Shown here one piece after another: positions 1-11,600 of a stretch of 64,000 nt of DNA; positions within the stretch are counted from its first letter, which is position 1; every line of letters begins with the position of its first letter. A model generated the notes under the pieces. The model was not told the origin of the DNA and searched no databases. It saw only the letters and a program-made list of their open reading frames with translations. Source of the DNA: Laspinema sp963821735 (GTDB lineage: Bacteria; Cyanobacteriota; Cyanobacteriia; Cyanobacteriales; Laspinemataceae). Both the position numbers and the translations under genes were made by a program. The stretch spans positions 1 through 64,000 of the forward strand of contig CAWGFK010000009.1 of assembly GCA_963821735.1 (NCBI GenBank). Direction: 5' to 3'.

Positions 1-1
1 T

Positions 2-106
2 GGGATGAAAATGACTGTTGCTCAAAATCACCAGAAAACTGCGATTAATGCTGTGGTACAGTCTGGGGTAGAAACCGGACTTATTTTAAAAACTTTTGCG
101 AATTAG
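2..106 (+). CDS. possible 3' end of an ORF cut by the window edge
   Basis: The frame is open from the first bases to a TAG at 104-106 and contains two Met codons. If the gene begins at the ATG at 11 it encodes only 31 residues. No family is recognisable. It may be the tail of a gene lying mostly to the left of the window, or a chance ORF. Confidence 0.2.
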   Translation, partial: GMKMTVAQNHQKTAINAVVQSGVETGLILKTFAN

Positions 107-120
107 CCGCCAATTAGGGG

Positions 121-187
121 CAGAAACCAGGTTCTTAAATTAACCCGGGTATATGAGGCAAAACTCTGCGCAGAAACCCGGTTTCTT
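121..187. repeat. dispersed palindrome AGAAACCCGGTTTCT, two copies
   Basis: A perfect copy lies near 172-186 and a degenerate one near 121-136. The same palindrome recurs in pairs at 39372-39419 and in decayed form near 61418-61435, always between genes. It is probably a REP-like dispersed element. Confidence 0.6.
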
Positions 188-198
188 TGGGTAGTGCT

Positions 199-588
199 TT
201 AATTCCAAATTCGTTGAACTGGATAGGCATCGAAAGCTATATCTTTACTCAAGATAGGGATATTTTCTTGGATGGCTTGGGCAATTAATAGTCTATCAAA
301 TGAATCTCGATGATGAAAGGGGAGATTAGAGAGTAACCTCAAATGCCTCAGATTAATCGACAACAGGTCAAAATCAGCCCATTGAATTTTATCCGCAATA
401 TAATCAGCGGCGAAATTTTCTAGGGTTAATTTATTTTGACTTTGTTTAATCGCCATTTCCCACACGCTGGCTACACTAATCAATTTTTGATTTTGATTGT
501 CTTCTATCAACAGGCGAGCTTTATCGCTCAATTTAGGGTCTCCCATGAAAAACCACAGCAAAGTATGAGTATCAAGGAGTAAATGCAT
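199..588 (-). CDS. PIN-domain toxin, VapC type (Sll0205-like)
   Basis: This 129-residue protein spans a whole PIN domain. It starts LLLDTHTLLW, with the first acidic residue of the active site, and carries ASVWEMAIK (conserved Glu), HHRDSFDRLLIAQA (conserved Asp) and a late SKDIAFDAY. These match the acidic metal-binding residues of VapC-like ribonucleases, in particular the cyanobacterial Sll0205-type subfamily. Its ATG overlaps the antitoxin stop codon as TAATG, so the two genes are translationally coupled with the antitoxin first. The expected role is a Mg-dependent RNase held inactive by its neighbour. The RNA target cannot be told from sequence. Confidence 0.9.
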   Translation of the reverse strand: MHLLLDTHTLLWFFMGDPKLSDKARLLIEDNQNQKLISVASVWEMAIKQSQNKLTLENFAADYIADKIQWADFDLLSINLRHLRLLSNLPFHHRDSFDRLLIAQAIQENIPILSKDIAFDAYPVQRIWN

Positions 589-815
589 TACATATACTCC
601 TGAAAATCATCTAAGGGTTCCTCGAAGTCATCAGATAAGGCAATTTTGCCTCGATCGCAGCCAAATAAAGGGGGACGTTGGCTCGGAAGGGGGCAGGGGG
701 CAATTTTAATCTGTTGCTGATTGTTTTTAGTAATCATAATCTCTTCTCCTGAAAAAGCCTTTTCCAACAGTTCAGGGAGTTTAGTCAAGGCTTGGTTAAT
801 GTCAATACTTTCCAT
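588..815 (-). CDS. antitoxin of the Phd/YefM type paired with the PIN toxin
   Basis: This 75-residue protein has an N-terminal Phd/YefM-like DNA-binding part (ALTKLPELLEKAFSGEEIMI, then a TKNN turn) and an acidic, Phe-rich tail (DDFEEPLDDFQEYM) of the kind that wraps the PIN toxin. I choose the ATG at 815 because an AAGGTG Shine-Dalgarno lies about 8 nt upstream. A GTG at 824 is the alternative and adds three residues. The gene precedes the toxin gene and overlaps it by one base. Such antitoxins usually repress their own operon. Confidence 0.85.
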   Translation of the reverse strand: MESIDINQALTKLPELLEKAFSGEEIMITKNNQQQIKIAPCPLPSQRPPLFGCDRGKIALSDDFEEPLDDFQEYM

Positions 816-948
816 TATGAACACCTTCTATTAAAACGTTAGCTGCTACTCGTTTGCTTTCCTGCCTCAAGTCTTCATCCCTTAAATTGATAGAAAGGTT
901 GAGGATATAGGTTTCCTCGCCGATGGGATAATCAAAGTGATTATTTCA
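802..948 (-). pseudogene. small coding remnant upstream of the toxin-antitoxin pair
   Basis: This stretch is open for about 46 codons without a start codon (it reads DYPIGEETYILNLSINLRDE and ends just inside the antitoxin gene). The composition looks protein-like, but no family is recognised. It may be the eroded end of a lost gene. A chance open frame is not excluded. Confidence 0.25.
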
Positions 949-1022
949 TGGTTAGGCTCATCTATTTTATCCAGTTTTAGGGCGGGATGTCAATGCGCCG
1001 AATAGAGGGCAGTGCTGTTTCT

Positions 1023-1625
1023 CTAGGGGGAGGCGATCGCACTGGCTAAAATGCCTAGAATTTTCGGTAAATCTCGAATGTAATATTCAAGCAAATCAAT
1101 GGATGCCATTTGATTTTCTAGTTTGAGGAATTTCCAGACGCTTCCGGTGGTGATAACTCCATAAATGGTGGGAATTGAATTGCCTTTCTGTTTGTTAAAT
1201 AATTGGGCGGCGACCATTTCGGCGAGGCATTGTCCTAGTCCTGAGTTAATGTTATCGTTTTGGGCTTCAACGAGGGTAATGATGGGGGCTTCTATGGAGA
1301 GTTGTTCGGGAGAGTGACTAATCAAAAAGTCACAGGTTCCATTTAATCCCTGGGCTATATCGACGTTAAAGGGTACGCCGGAAAATAAACTAATTTGGAG
1401 TTGAAAGTATTTTCTGAGTTCGATTAAGATGGGGGCGACTATCATTTCTGAACGCGCTTTTTCAGTGTCGATCGCCAAGGCAAGAGGGATATTATCTTGG
1501 AGGGTTTGGGTTAAGTGGTTGCTGCCTGGAATTTCAGGAATATCGGAAAATAAATCGATTTGTTCGCTGAGGGTTAAGTTGAATTTTGTTTTAATTTCTG
1601 TTAAAGTAAAGTCACTGTATGCCAT
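1023..1625 (-). CDS. conserved cyanobacterial hypothetical protein, possible PD-(D/E)XK-like fold
   Basis: This 200-residue protein has no membrane segment. Around residues 95-175 the order CDFLIS, then ITLVEAQND, then YGVITTGSVWKFLKL resembles the Asp ... Glu-x-Gln/Lys core of restriction-endonuclease-like proteins. The Glu is followed by Ala-Gln rather than x-Lys, so catalysis is uncertain. I know similar orphan proteins only as cyanobacterial hypotheticals. There is no clear Shine-Dalgarno before the ATG. It lies next to a toxin-antitoxin pair and a broken Uma2 gene, which fits an accessory region but does not prove a function. Confidence 0.6.
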   Translation of the reverse strand: MAYSDFTLTEIKTKFNLTLSEQIDLFSDIPEIPGSNHLTQTLQDNIPLALAIDTEKARSEMIVAPILIELRKYFQLQISLFSGVPFNVDIAQGLNGTCDFLISHSPEQLSIEAPIITLVEAQNDNINSGLGQCLAEMVAAQLFNKQKGNSIPTIYGVITTGSVWKFLKLENQMASIDLLEYYIRDLPKILGILASAIASP

Positions 1626-1650
1626 TGTTTTGGATTGGGTGATTCGGGGG

Positions 1651-1735
1651 GATAACGACTGAAGTCGTTACTACATGAGGGAACGACTGAAGTCGTTACT
1701 ACGAACTGGGATAACGACTGAAGTCGTTACTACGA
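1651..1735. repeat. three copies of the AACGACTGAAGTCGTT palindrome
   Basis: Three copies about 30 bp apart, each followed by ACTAC. The family recurs at 6528-6582, 8336-8361, 47242-47298, 63489-63511 and 63631-63688 in both orientations, always between genes. Confidence 0.85.
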
Positions 1736-1750
1736 ACTGGTAGATGATGA

Positions 1751-2310
1751 TTAGGATAGGATTTGATTTACGTTGATGGTGATGTCTGGAAAGGTTTGTA
1801 AGGATAGGGTGTCTCCGGGATAGAATTTACTGAGGATTTGATATCCGGTGACGGTGGGTTGGCGGTAGACTTCTAGGCAGTTTTCGGGGAGGTTGACTAA
1901 CCATACTTCGGTGATTTGATGTTCGGCATAGAGGGGAATTTTGATGGTCTTATCGCCTTCTAAGGTGGTATCGGCAACTTCGACTAATAGGAAGATATCC
2001 GCCGGTTGTGGATGTTGGGTGGCGTAGAAATCATCCCGGGGTTGCAGCAAGGTTACATCGGGTTGAGGTTGAGAGATGTTGCCTAATTGTATGGGATTTT
2101 GCGGCCATGCGATCGCTCATTTCCCTGGCGATTCATGAATAGGTTGATGAGACGAGCAACACAAGCGGCATGACGAGTTCCAATGGGTGACATTTCTATG
2201 ATTTCTCCTCGGATTAATTCAACGCGAGCGCCCTCTTTCAAAACCCCCACTTCTGCCATCTTCCCATACTCATCAACTGTAAATTTATGCTTAATCAATT
2301 GAACACTCAT
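1751..2310 (-). pseudogene. Uma2-family (DUF820) endonuclease-like gene, frameshifted
   Basis: Two ORFs in different frames read as one Uma2 protein. The N-terminal part (2083-2310) has the VELIRGEIIEMSPIGTRH block typical of the family. The C-terminal part (1751-2050, open back to about 2115) has NPIQLGNISQPQPDVTLLQ, then LVEVADTTL and EVWLVNL. One missing base near 2115-2118, at a GCGATCGC site, breaks the frame. The start is well supported: GGAGG lies about 9 nt before the ATG at 2310. Uma2 proteins have a PD-(D/E)XK fold and mostly unknown roles, and cyanobacterial genomes carry dozens of copies. The gene is inactive unless the lesion is a sequencing error. Confidence 0.8.
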
Positions 2311-2353
2311 TTAAACCATCCCTCCTAAATCATTTTCTAAAATTACCCTCTCC

Positions 2354-3706
2354 AGTCGGTTTTAACCCAGGGTAAGCGCAAGAAAAATGAGCTGTTAATA
2401 TGCTATAGAATCACCGGTTAACATAATCCCTGAGGTTTCCGATGGCCTTCAGCTTTGATTCCACCACAGACTCAGCTAAACCGAAAGTCCAGCAACCGCT
2501 GCCGCCTGCTATCGACGCGGAGTCAGTCCAACAGCAGTGGCAATCGCAATTTGCTGAACTCGAAGACCCACGCGGCAGTCAGGGGGTAGAGCACCCCTTT
2601 TTAAGCATTGTGATGATAGCGATTTTAGCCGTCATCGGCGGCGCGACGGGTTGGAAGGACATTGAAACCTATGCCGAGAGCCACGAGGCGTGGCTGAGTA
2701 CCCTGATTGCGGCTACCCACGGCGTGCCCCATGCCGACACCTACCGTCGTGTATTTCAGCAATGGCCCCCGAAGCCCTAGAGCGATGCTTTTTGGGCTGG
2801 GTGAAGCAGATCGTTGAGGGCAGTGGTGCCCAGGTGATTCCGATTGACGGTAAGACCATCAAAGGCTCATACGACCGCAATCACAAGCAATCCGCGCTCC
2901 ACGTCGTCAGCGCCTGGGCCAGCGAGCATCGGCTATTGTTGGGCCAGGTGAAGGTGGCCTCCAAGAGCAACGAGATCACCGCGATTCCCGCGTTGCTCAA
3001 ACTCCTCGATATCAGCGGTTGCATCATTACCCTGGATGCAATGGGGACCCAGACGGAGATTGCCCGCGAGATCATCGGCCACGGGCCGATTACGTCCTTT
3101 GTTTCAAAGCGAATCACCCTACCCTGTGGGCCGAGGTCACGGCGTGGTTTGAGCAGGCTCAGGCCCAGCACTTTGCAGGTAGTAGAGCACAGTTATGACA
3201 GCTTGTGGAATCGGGTCATCATCGGCGGGAACATCGGCAGGTGTGGGCTGTACCGGTTGCCTTGATGGGAGGTCTGCACAAAATCGAGCAATGGGCGGGA
3301 CTCAAAACCATCGTAATGGTGAAGCGGGTACGATACCTCTGGAACAAGACCACCCAAGAAACGATGTTTTATCTCACGTCATTGCCCTGTGATGCGGCAT
3401 TGATTGGTCGGGCGATCCGTACCCACTGGGGCATCGAAAATCAACTCCACTGGGTACTAGATGTCACCTGGGGCGAGGATAAGTCCCGCATCCGACGGGG
3501 CCACGGGGGCGAGAACATGGCTCTCTTACGGCGCTTGGCCATCAGTGTGCTGAATCAAGAAACCTCTCAAAAGCGCAGTCTCAAGCAAAAGGCGAAGCGA
3601 GCCTCGATGAGTCCCGAGTATATGCTCACTGTCCTTGCCGCAGGTCTGGCAACGTAGCATAATTTCTCGATATTTTTCTTGCGTTTACCCTGGGTTTTAA
3701 CCGACT
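2354..3706. mobile_element. ISAs1-family insertion sequence, degenerate
   Basis: The element is about 1.35 kb and is bounded by 35-bp imperfect inverted repeats (2354-2388 and 3672-3706, three mismatches). They begin AGTCGG and include CCCAGGGTAA. It carries one broken transposase gene on the plus strand. I see no direct target duplication in the flanks (taccctctcc on the left, ttagctatta on the right). It sits between the Uma2 pseudogene start and the 3' end of the clpB pseudogene. Confidence 0.85.
2442..3657 (+). pseudogene. ISAs1-family transposase, frameshifted and interrupted
   Basis: The pieces join into one ISAs1-type (H-repeat-associated) DDE transposase. The N-terminal domain runs from 2442 (FAELEDPRGSQGVEHPFLSI). 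A frameshift follows near 2757-2762. The next piece has VIPIDGKTIKGSYDR with the catalytic Asp and a second Asp in IITLDAMGTQ. A further frameshift comes near 3090, then a TGA near 3197 inside the frame. The end has RAIRTHWGIENQLHWVLDV with the catalytic Glu, then EDKSRIRRGHGGENMALLRR. With at least two indels and one nonsense codon it cannot make a functional enzyme. Confidence 0.9.
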
Positions 3707-3716
3707 TTAGCTATTA

Positions 3717-3738
3717 GGCGGGGGTTTAAACCCCCGCC
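3717..3738. terminator. perfect palindrome downstream of the clpB pseudogene
   Basis: Arms GGCGGGGGTT surround TA, just beyond the clpB stop codon (3752, minus strand). There is no clear T-tract, so termination is uncertain. A near copy lies at 56578-56599 behind another gene, so this may be a dispersed hairpin element used as a terminator. Confidence 0.45.
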
Positions 3739-3751
3739 GGTTACGCGGAAC

Positions 3752-6368
<2,617 letters not shown>

Positions 6369-6460
6369 ACTATTTTTCCCTATTATTGTCACATTTTTAT
6401 TCTAATTAAGCCCTGCCCAGAGTAGAGATCGGGATTCCCGAATCAATTGGGTCGATATTA

Positions 6461-6526
6461 CGGGAAATAGGGGATTGGGGAGATTGGGGAGATGGGGGAG
6501 ATGGGGAAGATGGGGAGGATGGGGGT
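6461..6526. repeat. G-rich microsatellite of GGGGAGAT-type units
   Basis: Degenerate tandem units of 8-9 bp (gattgggga, gatggggga). Similar tracts lie at 35884-35965, 63436-63483 and 63688-63757. Runs of four or five G could form quadruplexes on this strand. Confidence 0.7.
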
Positions 6527-6527
6527 T

Positions 6528-6582
6528 TGTAGTAACGACTTCAGTCGTTCTCCCCTGTTTGTAGTAACGACTTCAGTCGTTT
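6528..6582. repeat. two copies of the AACGACTTCAGTCGTT palindrome
   Basis: Two inverted-orientation copies of the CTGAAG-centred palindrome, each preceded by GTAGT, directly follow the G-rich microsatellite. The same pairing of the two repeat types is seen at 63436-63757. Confidence 0.8.
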
Positions 6583-6590
6583 CTTCCGCT

Positions 6591-7224
6591 TCAACCTTCC
6601 CCTTTTCCCTGGAGAACCTGTTGCAACCAATGGGGATAGGCAAAGGATGCCGCAGGGGTTAGGGGAAATTCCCGGGGATAGGAGGCGCTAAGGACCGTTG
6701 CGGTTGCTTTTAGGGTGTCTTGGAGGGTGTTTGGGGGGCCATTCGCTTCTAAGGCGAGACTCCACCAGGGTTGATCTGCGATCGCCAGTTGAGTTAGTTC
6801 TAAACTGCACCCTTGGGAACCTGGGACGATCGCCACTGATGGGTTCAAGGGTGGCATTTTGAACCTGATAGAACCGTTGCGATCGCCGTTTACGGACCCT
6901 CACCCAGGTTTCCTTAGTTTCGGCATCCGGTGGCATTGCAGCAGTCAACTCCTCACAAGCGCACTTTTGCCATGTTTCCAGATTCCCCGATAGGCAGTCC
7001 CCAAACTGAACCTCCCCCCATTCTGCTTGCCGCCATTTGATTTCTAGACTGTCTTGTCGCCATTTAATATTAAGATAATCACAGTTTGGGGTGAACAGAT
7101 ATAAATCATCTCGCGTTTCGGGATTCTCGGGACCTTGCTGAGGGCATTCAGTTTCAAACCAATGGGCGATCGCCTCCGGTGGAGAACCCGGATAAAACCA
7201 GCGCAGTTCACTTGTTAACGCCAT
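6591..7224 (-). pseudogene. hypothetical protein, frameshifted
   Basis: Two ORFs in different frames are probably one gene. The N-terminal part starts at the ATG at 7224, where GGGGAGG lies just upstream, and runs to about 6840. It reads MALTSELRWFYPGSPPEAI, then LNIKWRQDSLEIKWRQ and WVRVRKRR. The C-terminal part (from about 6890 to 6591) reads ELTQLAIADQPWWSLALEA and ends SFAYPHWLQQVL. The alternating basic/acidic strands and RVRKRR are loosely like CYTH-domain proteins, but I do not assign the family. The frame changes somewhere in 6826-6890. A sequencing error would restore a protein of about 210 residues. Confidence 0.55.
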
Positions 7225-7372
7225 ACAACCTCCCCAATCCGATGTTGATATTATAGACAATTCTGGGTCTCTTCTGGTGCAGGACAGGGAAACCTTAACC
7301 CTTTATAATCGTAGATAACCTGGAAATTCTTCCTTTTAAATTCTGCTGACTCCCAAACGGTCTGACTGTTGT

Positions 7373-8275
7373 ATGTTTTTTTCCCCAACTCTTTCTAGTG
7401 CGATCGCCGCTGCCTGTGCCGATACAACGGTCAGACTCTGGCAACTTGATGGCAGTGTTGATACGATTCTCAATGGCCATAGTGACAGCGTTTTGAGTGT
7501 GGCATTCAGTCCCGATGGTAAACTCATTGCCACCGCCAGTACAGATAAAACAGTCAAGCTGTGGCGTCGAGATGGAACCTTTTTAACCACCCTGAAAGGA
7601 CATAATGCGGAAGTATTTGGCGTGGATTTTAATAGCAAAGGGAATCGCATTGCCACCGCCAGTGCCGATAAAACTTTAAAGTTTTGGAAAAAAGATGGTA
7701 CATTGATTCGCTCAATTAAACGACAATCTTCAGGCTTTTTTGATATTAGTTTCATGCCTAAAGGCAATTTAGTCGCATCGGGTTTGGCGGATGGTACAGT
7801 TAAGTTGTGGCAGTTTAATGGAATTTGCTTGAGAACCTTAGAGGGTCATGAGGATAGTGTTTACGGCGTTAATTTTAGTGCCAATGGCAATCAATTAGTC
7901 TCCGGGAGTGGCGATGGGACGATAAAATTGTGGGTGCGAGATATTTCTTGGGGTCGCAATGGCAAAGTTCGCACCTTGACGGGTCATCAAAATGCGGTAT
8001 TAGATGTCTGTTTTAGTCCCGATGGCGAGTTAATTGCCTCAGCAAGTGCAGATAAAACCGTAAAAATTTGGCGCAGTGTAGATGGCGCTTTGTTGGTGAC
8101 GTTACGGGAACATCAGAATATTGTTTATAGTGTAAGTTTTAGTCCCAATGGGAAGATTTTAGCCTCTGCCAGTGAAGATAATACGGTGCGCTTTTGGAAT
8201 TTGCGGAGTCAGGTGAGTAAAATATTTAAGGAGTATCCAGGTTCGGTTTATCGGATTAAGTTTAGTCCGCGATAA
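7373..8275 (+). CDS. WD40-repeat protein
   Basis: This 300-residue protein consists almost wholly of WD40 blades: a partial first blade (DTTVRLWQ), six full ones with the usual GH near the start and a LW, IW or FW ending, and the start of a last strand (SVYRIKFSPR). It would fold as a beta-propeller interaction platform. No enzymatic domain is present. The likely start at 7373 gives a truncated first blade, so the 5' part of a longer gene may have been lost, or the propeller closes with the C-terminal strand. There is no signal peptide. Multi-WD40 proteins of unknown partner are common in filamentous cyanobacteria. Confidence 0.8.
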   Translation: MFFSPTLSSAIAAACADTTVRLWQLDGSVDTILNGHSDSVLSVAFSPDGKLIATASTDKTVKLWRRDGTFLTTLKGHNAEVFGVDFNSKGNRIATASADKTLKFWKKDGTLIRSIKRQSSGFFDISFMPKGNLVASGLADGTVKLWQFNGICLRTLEGHEDSVYGVNFSANGNQLVSGSGDGTIKLWVRDISWGRNGKVRTLTGHQNAVLDVCFSPDGELIASASADKTVKIWRSVDGALLVTLREHQNIVYSVSFSPNGKILASASEDNTVRFWNLRSQVSKIFKEYPGSVYRIKFSPR

Positions 8276-8335
8276 GGAGGGATTTGAATGGGGTTGGGTA
8301 TTTTATTAGGGTTAGGATAGCTTTACGACTGTCGG

Positions 8336-8361
8336 AAACGACTGAAGTCGTTACTACGAAC
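8336..8361. repeat. one copy of the AACGACTGAAGTCGTT palindrome
   Basis: A single copy with the ACTACGAACT tail, between the convergent WD40 and clpC genes. Confidence 0.8.
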
Positions 8362-8454
8362 TGAAGAAACGGCATTTTTTTGACCGATTCGGTTGCCAAC
8401 CCAGGCGACAGAGGGAGGTGCGATCGCCATCCTCCCCATCCTCGCTCATTGTAT

Positions 8455-8487
8455 CAGAAAAGGCGGAGGATTTCTCCCCCGCCTTCT
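8455..8487 (-). terminator. intrinsic terminator of clpC
   Basis: The stem AAGGCGG/CCGCCTT (8460-8466 with 8479-8485) is extended inward by GGA/TCC pairs. On the minus strand it is followed by TTTTCT. It lies about 45 bp after the clpC stop codon. It could also serve the convergent WD40 gene. Confidence 0.7.
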
Positions 8488-8530
8488 TATTCATTTAGAG
8501 GGAATTTATCCCTCTATCAATCTCAATCGT

Positions 8531-11017
8531 TTACCGACTGCTAGGCGAAACTAACGATCGCCCTTCCACACGCTGGACTACCACTTCCCCTGCTTCATCA
8601 AGGTCAATGAGTGCCGAATCCCCTTCATCTAGCTTTCCAGATAACATCGCTTCGGCTAAATGGTCTTCCAACAGGCGCATAATCGCACGGCGTAAGGGTC
8701 GGGCACCGTAGCTGGGATTATACCCTTCTTCCACTAACCGCTCTTTGAAGCGATCGCTGATTTCTAGGGTCATCTGTTTCTCAACCAGGCGTTTTAACAA
8801 GTCACGCAGCAGGATTTCTGCAATTTCTGTGACTTCATCCTTGGTCAACTGATGGAAGACAATAATCTCATCCAAACGGTTGAGAAACTCCGGACGGAAG
8901 TAATTTTTCAGTTCTTCATTCACCAAGCTGCGAATTCGGTCATAGTGAGCTTCGGCGCGGTTGTCGGCAAACTCAAATCCTAGTCCACCGCCACCTTTTT
9001 CAATGACGCGAGACCCGATATTGGAGGTCATAATCAGCATGGTATTCTTGAAGTCTACCACCCGACCTTTAGCATCGGTGAGCCGTCCATCTTCCAGGAC
9101 TTGCAGCAACATATTAAACACATCCGGGTGTGCTTTCTCGATTTCATCGAGGAGAATCACCGTATAGGGACGACGGCGCACTGCTTCCGTGAGTTGTCCC
9201 CCTTCGTCATACCCGACGAATCCCGGAGGAGAACCAATCAGTTTGGAGACGGTATGACGTTCCATGTATTCGGACATATCTAGCCGAATCATGGCGTCTT
9301 CTGACCCGAAGAAGTAGGCAGCTAAGGCTTTGGTGAGTTCGGTTTTACCGACGCCGGTAGGACCGGAGAAGATAAAGCTGGCGATCGGACGGTTGGGATT
9401 TTTCAAGCCAACTCGTGCACGACGAATGGCACGGGAAACCGCTTTAACCGCTTCTTCTTGACCGATTAACCGTTGATGGAGGGTTTCTTCCATCAGCATC
9501 AGTTTCTCGGACTCGGATTCGGTGAGTTTGCTGACTGGGACGCTAGTCCAGAAGGCGACAATTTGAGCGATATCTTCCTCGGTGACGACGAGGTTTTTAG
9601 TATTTTGGACTTCCGCATACTCGTTTTGGATGCGTTGATCCAGTTCTTCCTCTAGGGTTAATTCGCGATCGCGCAATTTGGAGGCTTTTTCAAACTCCTG
9701 AAGACGGACTGCCGCTTCTTTCTCTGAAGTCACTTCCGTGAGTTGTTTTTTCAGTTGTCGCAGTGCCGATGGCATTTTGCCATTCCGCAGGCGCACTCGG
9801 GAACCGGCTTCATCAATCAAGTCGATCGCCTTATCCGGTAAAAAGCGATCGGTAATATACCGTTCCGATAATTGCGCCGCAGCAACCAGCGCTTCATCAG
9901 AAATCGTCAATTTGTGATGTTCTTCATAGCGAACTCGGACCCCCTGCAAAATCTCAATCGTCTCTTGGATTGTCGGTTCGCCAATGGTGACAGGTTGGAA
10001 GCGCCGTTCTAACGCCGCATCCCGTTCGATATGTTTGCGATACTCATCTAAGGTTGTCGCACCAATGCATTGGAACTCTCCCCGCGCCAATGCCGGTTTG
10101 AGCAGATTTGCCGCATCCATCCCACCTTCCACGGAACCCGCACCTACCAGGGTATGGATTTCGTCAATCACCAGGATGATATTCTTGGCTTGACGCACTT
10201 CCTCCATAATCATTTTGATGCGTTCCTCAAAATCTCCCCGGAAGCGCGTTCCCGCCAGAATTGACCCCATATCTAGGGTAAACACTTGTTTATCTTTCAA
10301 GGTTTCCGGAACATCTTGGTTGGCGATGCGTTGCGCCAATCCTTCCGCCAGCGCGGTTTTACCCACCCCCGGTTCCCCAACTAACACGGGATTATTTTTG
10401 GTGCGGCGTCCCAAAATTTGGATAATCCGCTCAATTTCTTTTTTCCGTCCCACCACCGGATCCAGAGTTCCTTCGAGGGCTTTTTCCGTCAGGTTGACTC
10501 CAAATTCGCTGAGTTGCAGAGCTTTTTGGGACCCAGGACCCCGACCCCGTTCGCCACCAAAGACGGCACCGGCGGGTGCAGGATTTTCCCCGACTCGTTT
10601 AATGACTTCTGCACGAACTCGTTCCAGGCTGACCCCGAGGTTTTCCAGGATTTTAAAGGCAACTCCTTCCCGGCTTTGGGTTAAGGCAAGCAGGAGGTGC
10701 TCTGTGGCGATGTATTGTTGTCCCAGTTGGCTGGCTTCGCGCAGGGACATTTCTAAAATGCTTTTCCCGCGAGGGGTGAAGGGGATTTCCACTGGGACGA
10801 AGCCGCTGCCTCTACCAATGATTTTTTCGACTTCTACCCGAGCTTTATTCAGGGTGACGCCTTCGGATTTGAGGACCTGCGCGGCAATGCCAGTTCCTTC
10901 GGCAATTAATCCTAAGAGTAACTGCTCGGTCCCAACAAAGTTATGACCGAGGCGGCGAGCTTCCTGCTGCGCCAACATAATCGCTTTTATGGACTTTTCT
11001 GTGAAATACTCAAACAT
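8531..11017 (-). CDS. clpC: ATP-dependent Clp protease ATPase subunit ClpC
   Basis: This 828-residue class I Clp ATPase unfolds substrates and threads them into ClpP/ClpR. It has two Clp N repeats (about 1-145), AAA1 with Walker A GEPGVGKTA near residue 210 and LVIDEIHTLVGAGSVEGGMD, a short middle region with a UVR motif near 440 (EAAVRLQEFEKASKLRDREL), AAA2 with GPTGVGKTE near 552 and LLDEIEKAHPDVFN, and a C-terminal tail. The UVR motif and short middle domain mark ClpC and exclude ClpB. Length is normal for cyanobacterial ClpC. It is single-gene and well spaced, with a terminator downstream. Unlike the nearby clpB it is intact. ClpC is essential in studied cyanobacteria. Confidence 0.97.
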   Translation of the reverse strand: MFEYFTEKSIKAIMLAQQEARRLGHNFVGTEQLLLGLIAEGTGIAAQVLKSEGVTLNKARVEVEKIIGRGSGFVPVEIPFTPRGKSILEMSLREASQLGQQYIATEHLLLALTQSREGVAFKILENLGVSLERVRAEVIKRVGENPAPAGAVFGGERGRGPGSQKALQLSEFGVNLTEKALEGTLDPVVGRKKEIERIIQILGRRTKNNPVLVGEPGVGKTALAEGLAQRIANQDVPETLKDKQVFTLDMGSILAGTRFRGDFEERIKMIMEEVRQAKNIILVIDEIHTLVGAGSVEGGMDAANLLKPALARGEFQCIGATTLDEYRKHIERDAALERRFQPVTIGEPTIQETIEILQGVRVRYEEHHKLTISDEALVAAAQLSERYITDRFLPDKAIDLIDEAGSRVRLRNGKMPSALRQLKKQLTEVTSEKEAAVRLQEFEKASKLRDRELTLEEELDQRIQNEYAEVQNTKNLVVTEEDIAQIVAFWTSVPVSKLTESESEKLMLMEETLHQRLIGQEEAVKAVSRAIRRARVGLKNPNRPIASFIFSGPTGVGKTELTKALAAYFFGSEDAMIRLDMSEYMERHTVSKLIGSPPGFVGYDEGGQLTEAVRRRPYTVILLDEIEKAHPDVFNMLLQVLEDGRLTDAKGRVVDFKNTMLIMTSNIGSRVIEKGGGGLGFEFADNRAEAHYDRIRSLVNEELKNYFRPEFLNRLDEIIVFHQLTKDEVTEIAEILLRDLLKRLVEKQMTLEISDRFKERLVEEGYNPSYGARPLRRAIMRLLEDHLAEAMLSGKLDEGDSALIDLDEAGEVVVQRVEGRSLVSPSSR

Positions 11018-11600
11018 GAGAATTTTTCCTGACTGTAAAGTTTTATGTAGTTCTGTCTTCTAAGGTATCTCAATTGGTGTACTTCGGGAGTGCAGACATC
11101 CGTATTCTCTCAGGAGTAGTAGCCGTCTGAGTGCCAGTCGCTTCACCCCGGAGGGAGCATCGATGGAGGGGTGATGGGGATGACGGTTCCTAAAAGAGGC
11201 AGGGGAGGCTCCTAGGGCTAGGTTTACTCGATTCCCGAATCCGGTGTCAAGCTTCATGGGGATGAAGAGGGCACAGGACAGTGAACAGAAGGGGTTTTGG
11301 AGGTTGGGAGAGAGCAAGGATTCGCTTCAAGGGTGAATACTGCTGAGTTAGAACTCTTGGGTGGGATGGGTTCAGTTCAAGTTTAAACGCTCAAGGGTAG
11401 TCTGTGCTAGGAAGAAAGCTAGGGTTTCTTTATATTCCAGGATATTTTTAGATTTTAACAAAAAATGGACTTGGGGTGAAGGGGGGGAACTGCGGCAATC
11501 GCGATCGCACCATCCCATCAATCTACATCACTGGCGAATTGTTTCCTGGGATACATACTAAAGTCATGGCTTCACCGAGGTTGATTAGGAGCGTAACGCG
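11018..11600. other. intergenic region between clpC and a divergent small gene
   Basis: About 580 bp with no convincing gene. An 85-codon frame at 11060-11317 (minus) looks like chance. The region must hold promoters for both divergent genes. I cannot place -35/-10 boxes with confidence. Confidence 0.5.

Noticed and set aside
10215..10946. 243-codon frame opposite clpC
   Set aside because: It is the antisense shadow of the intact clpC gene. Its composition is Ser/Arg/Pro-rich as expected of such shadows, with no ribosome site.
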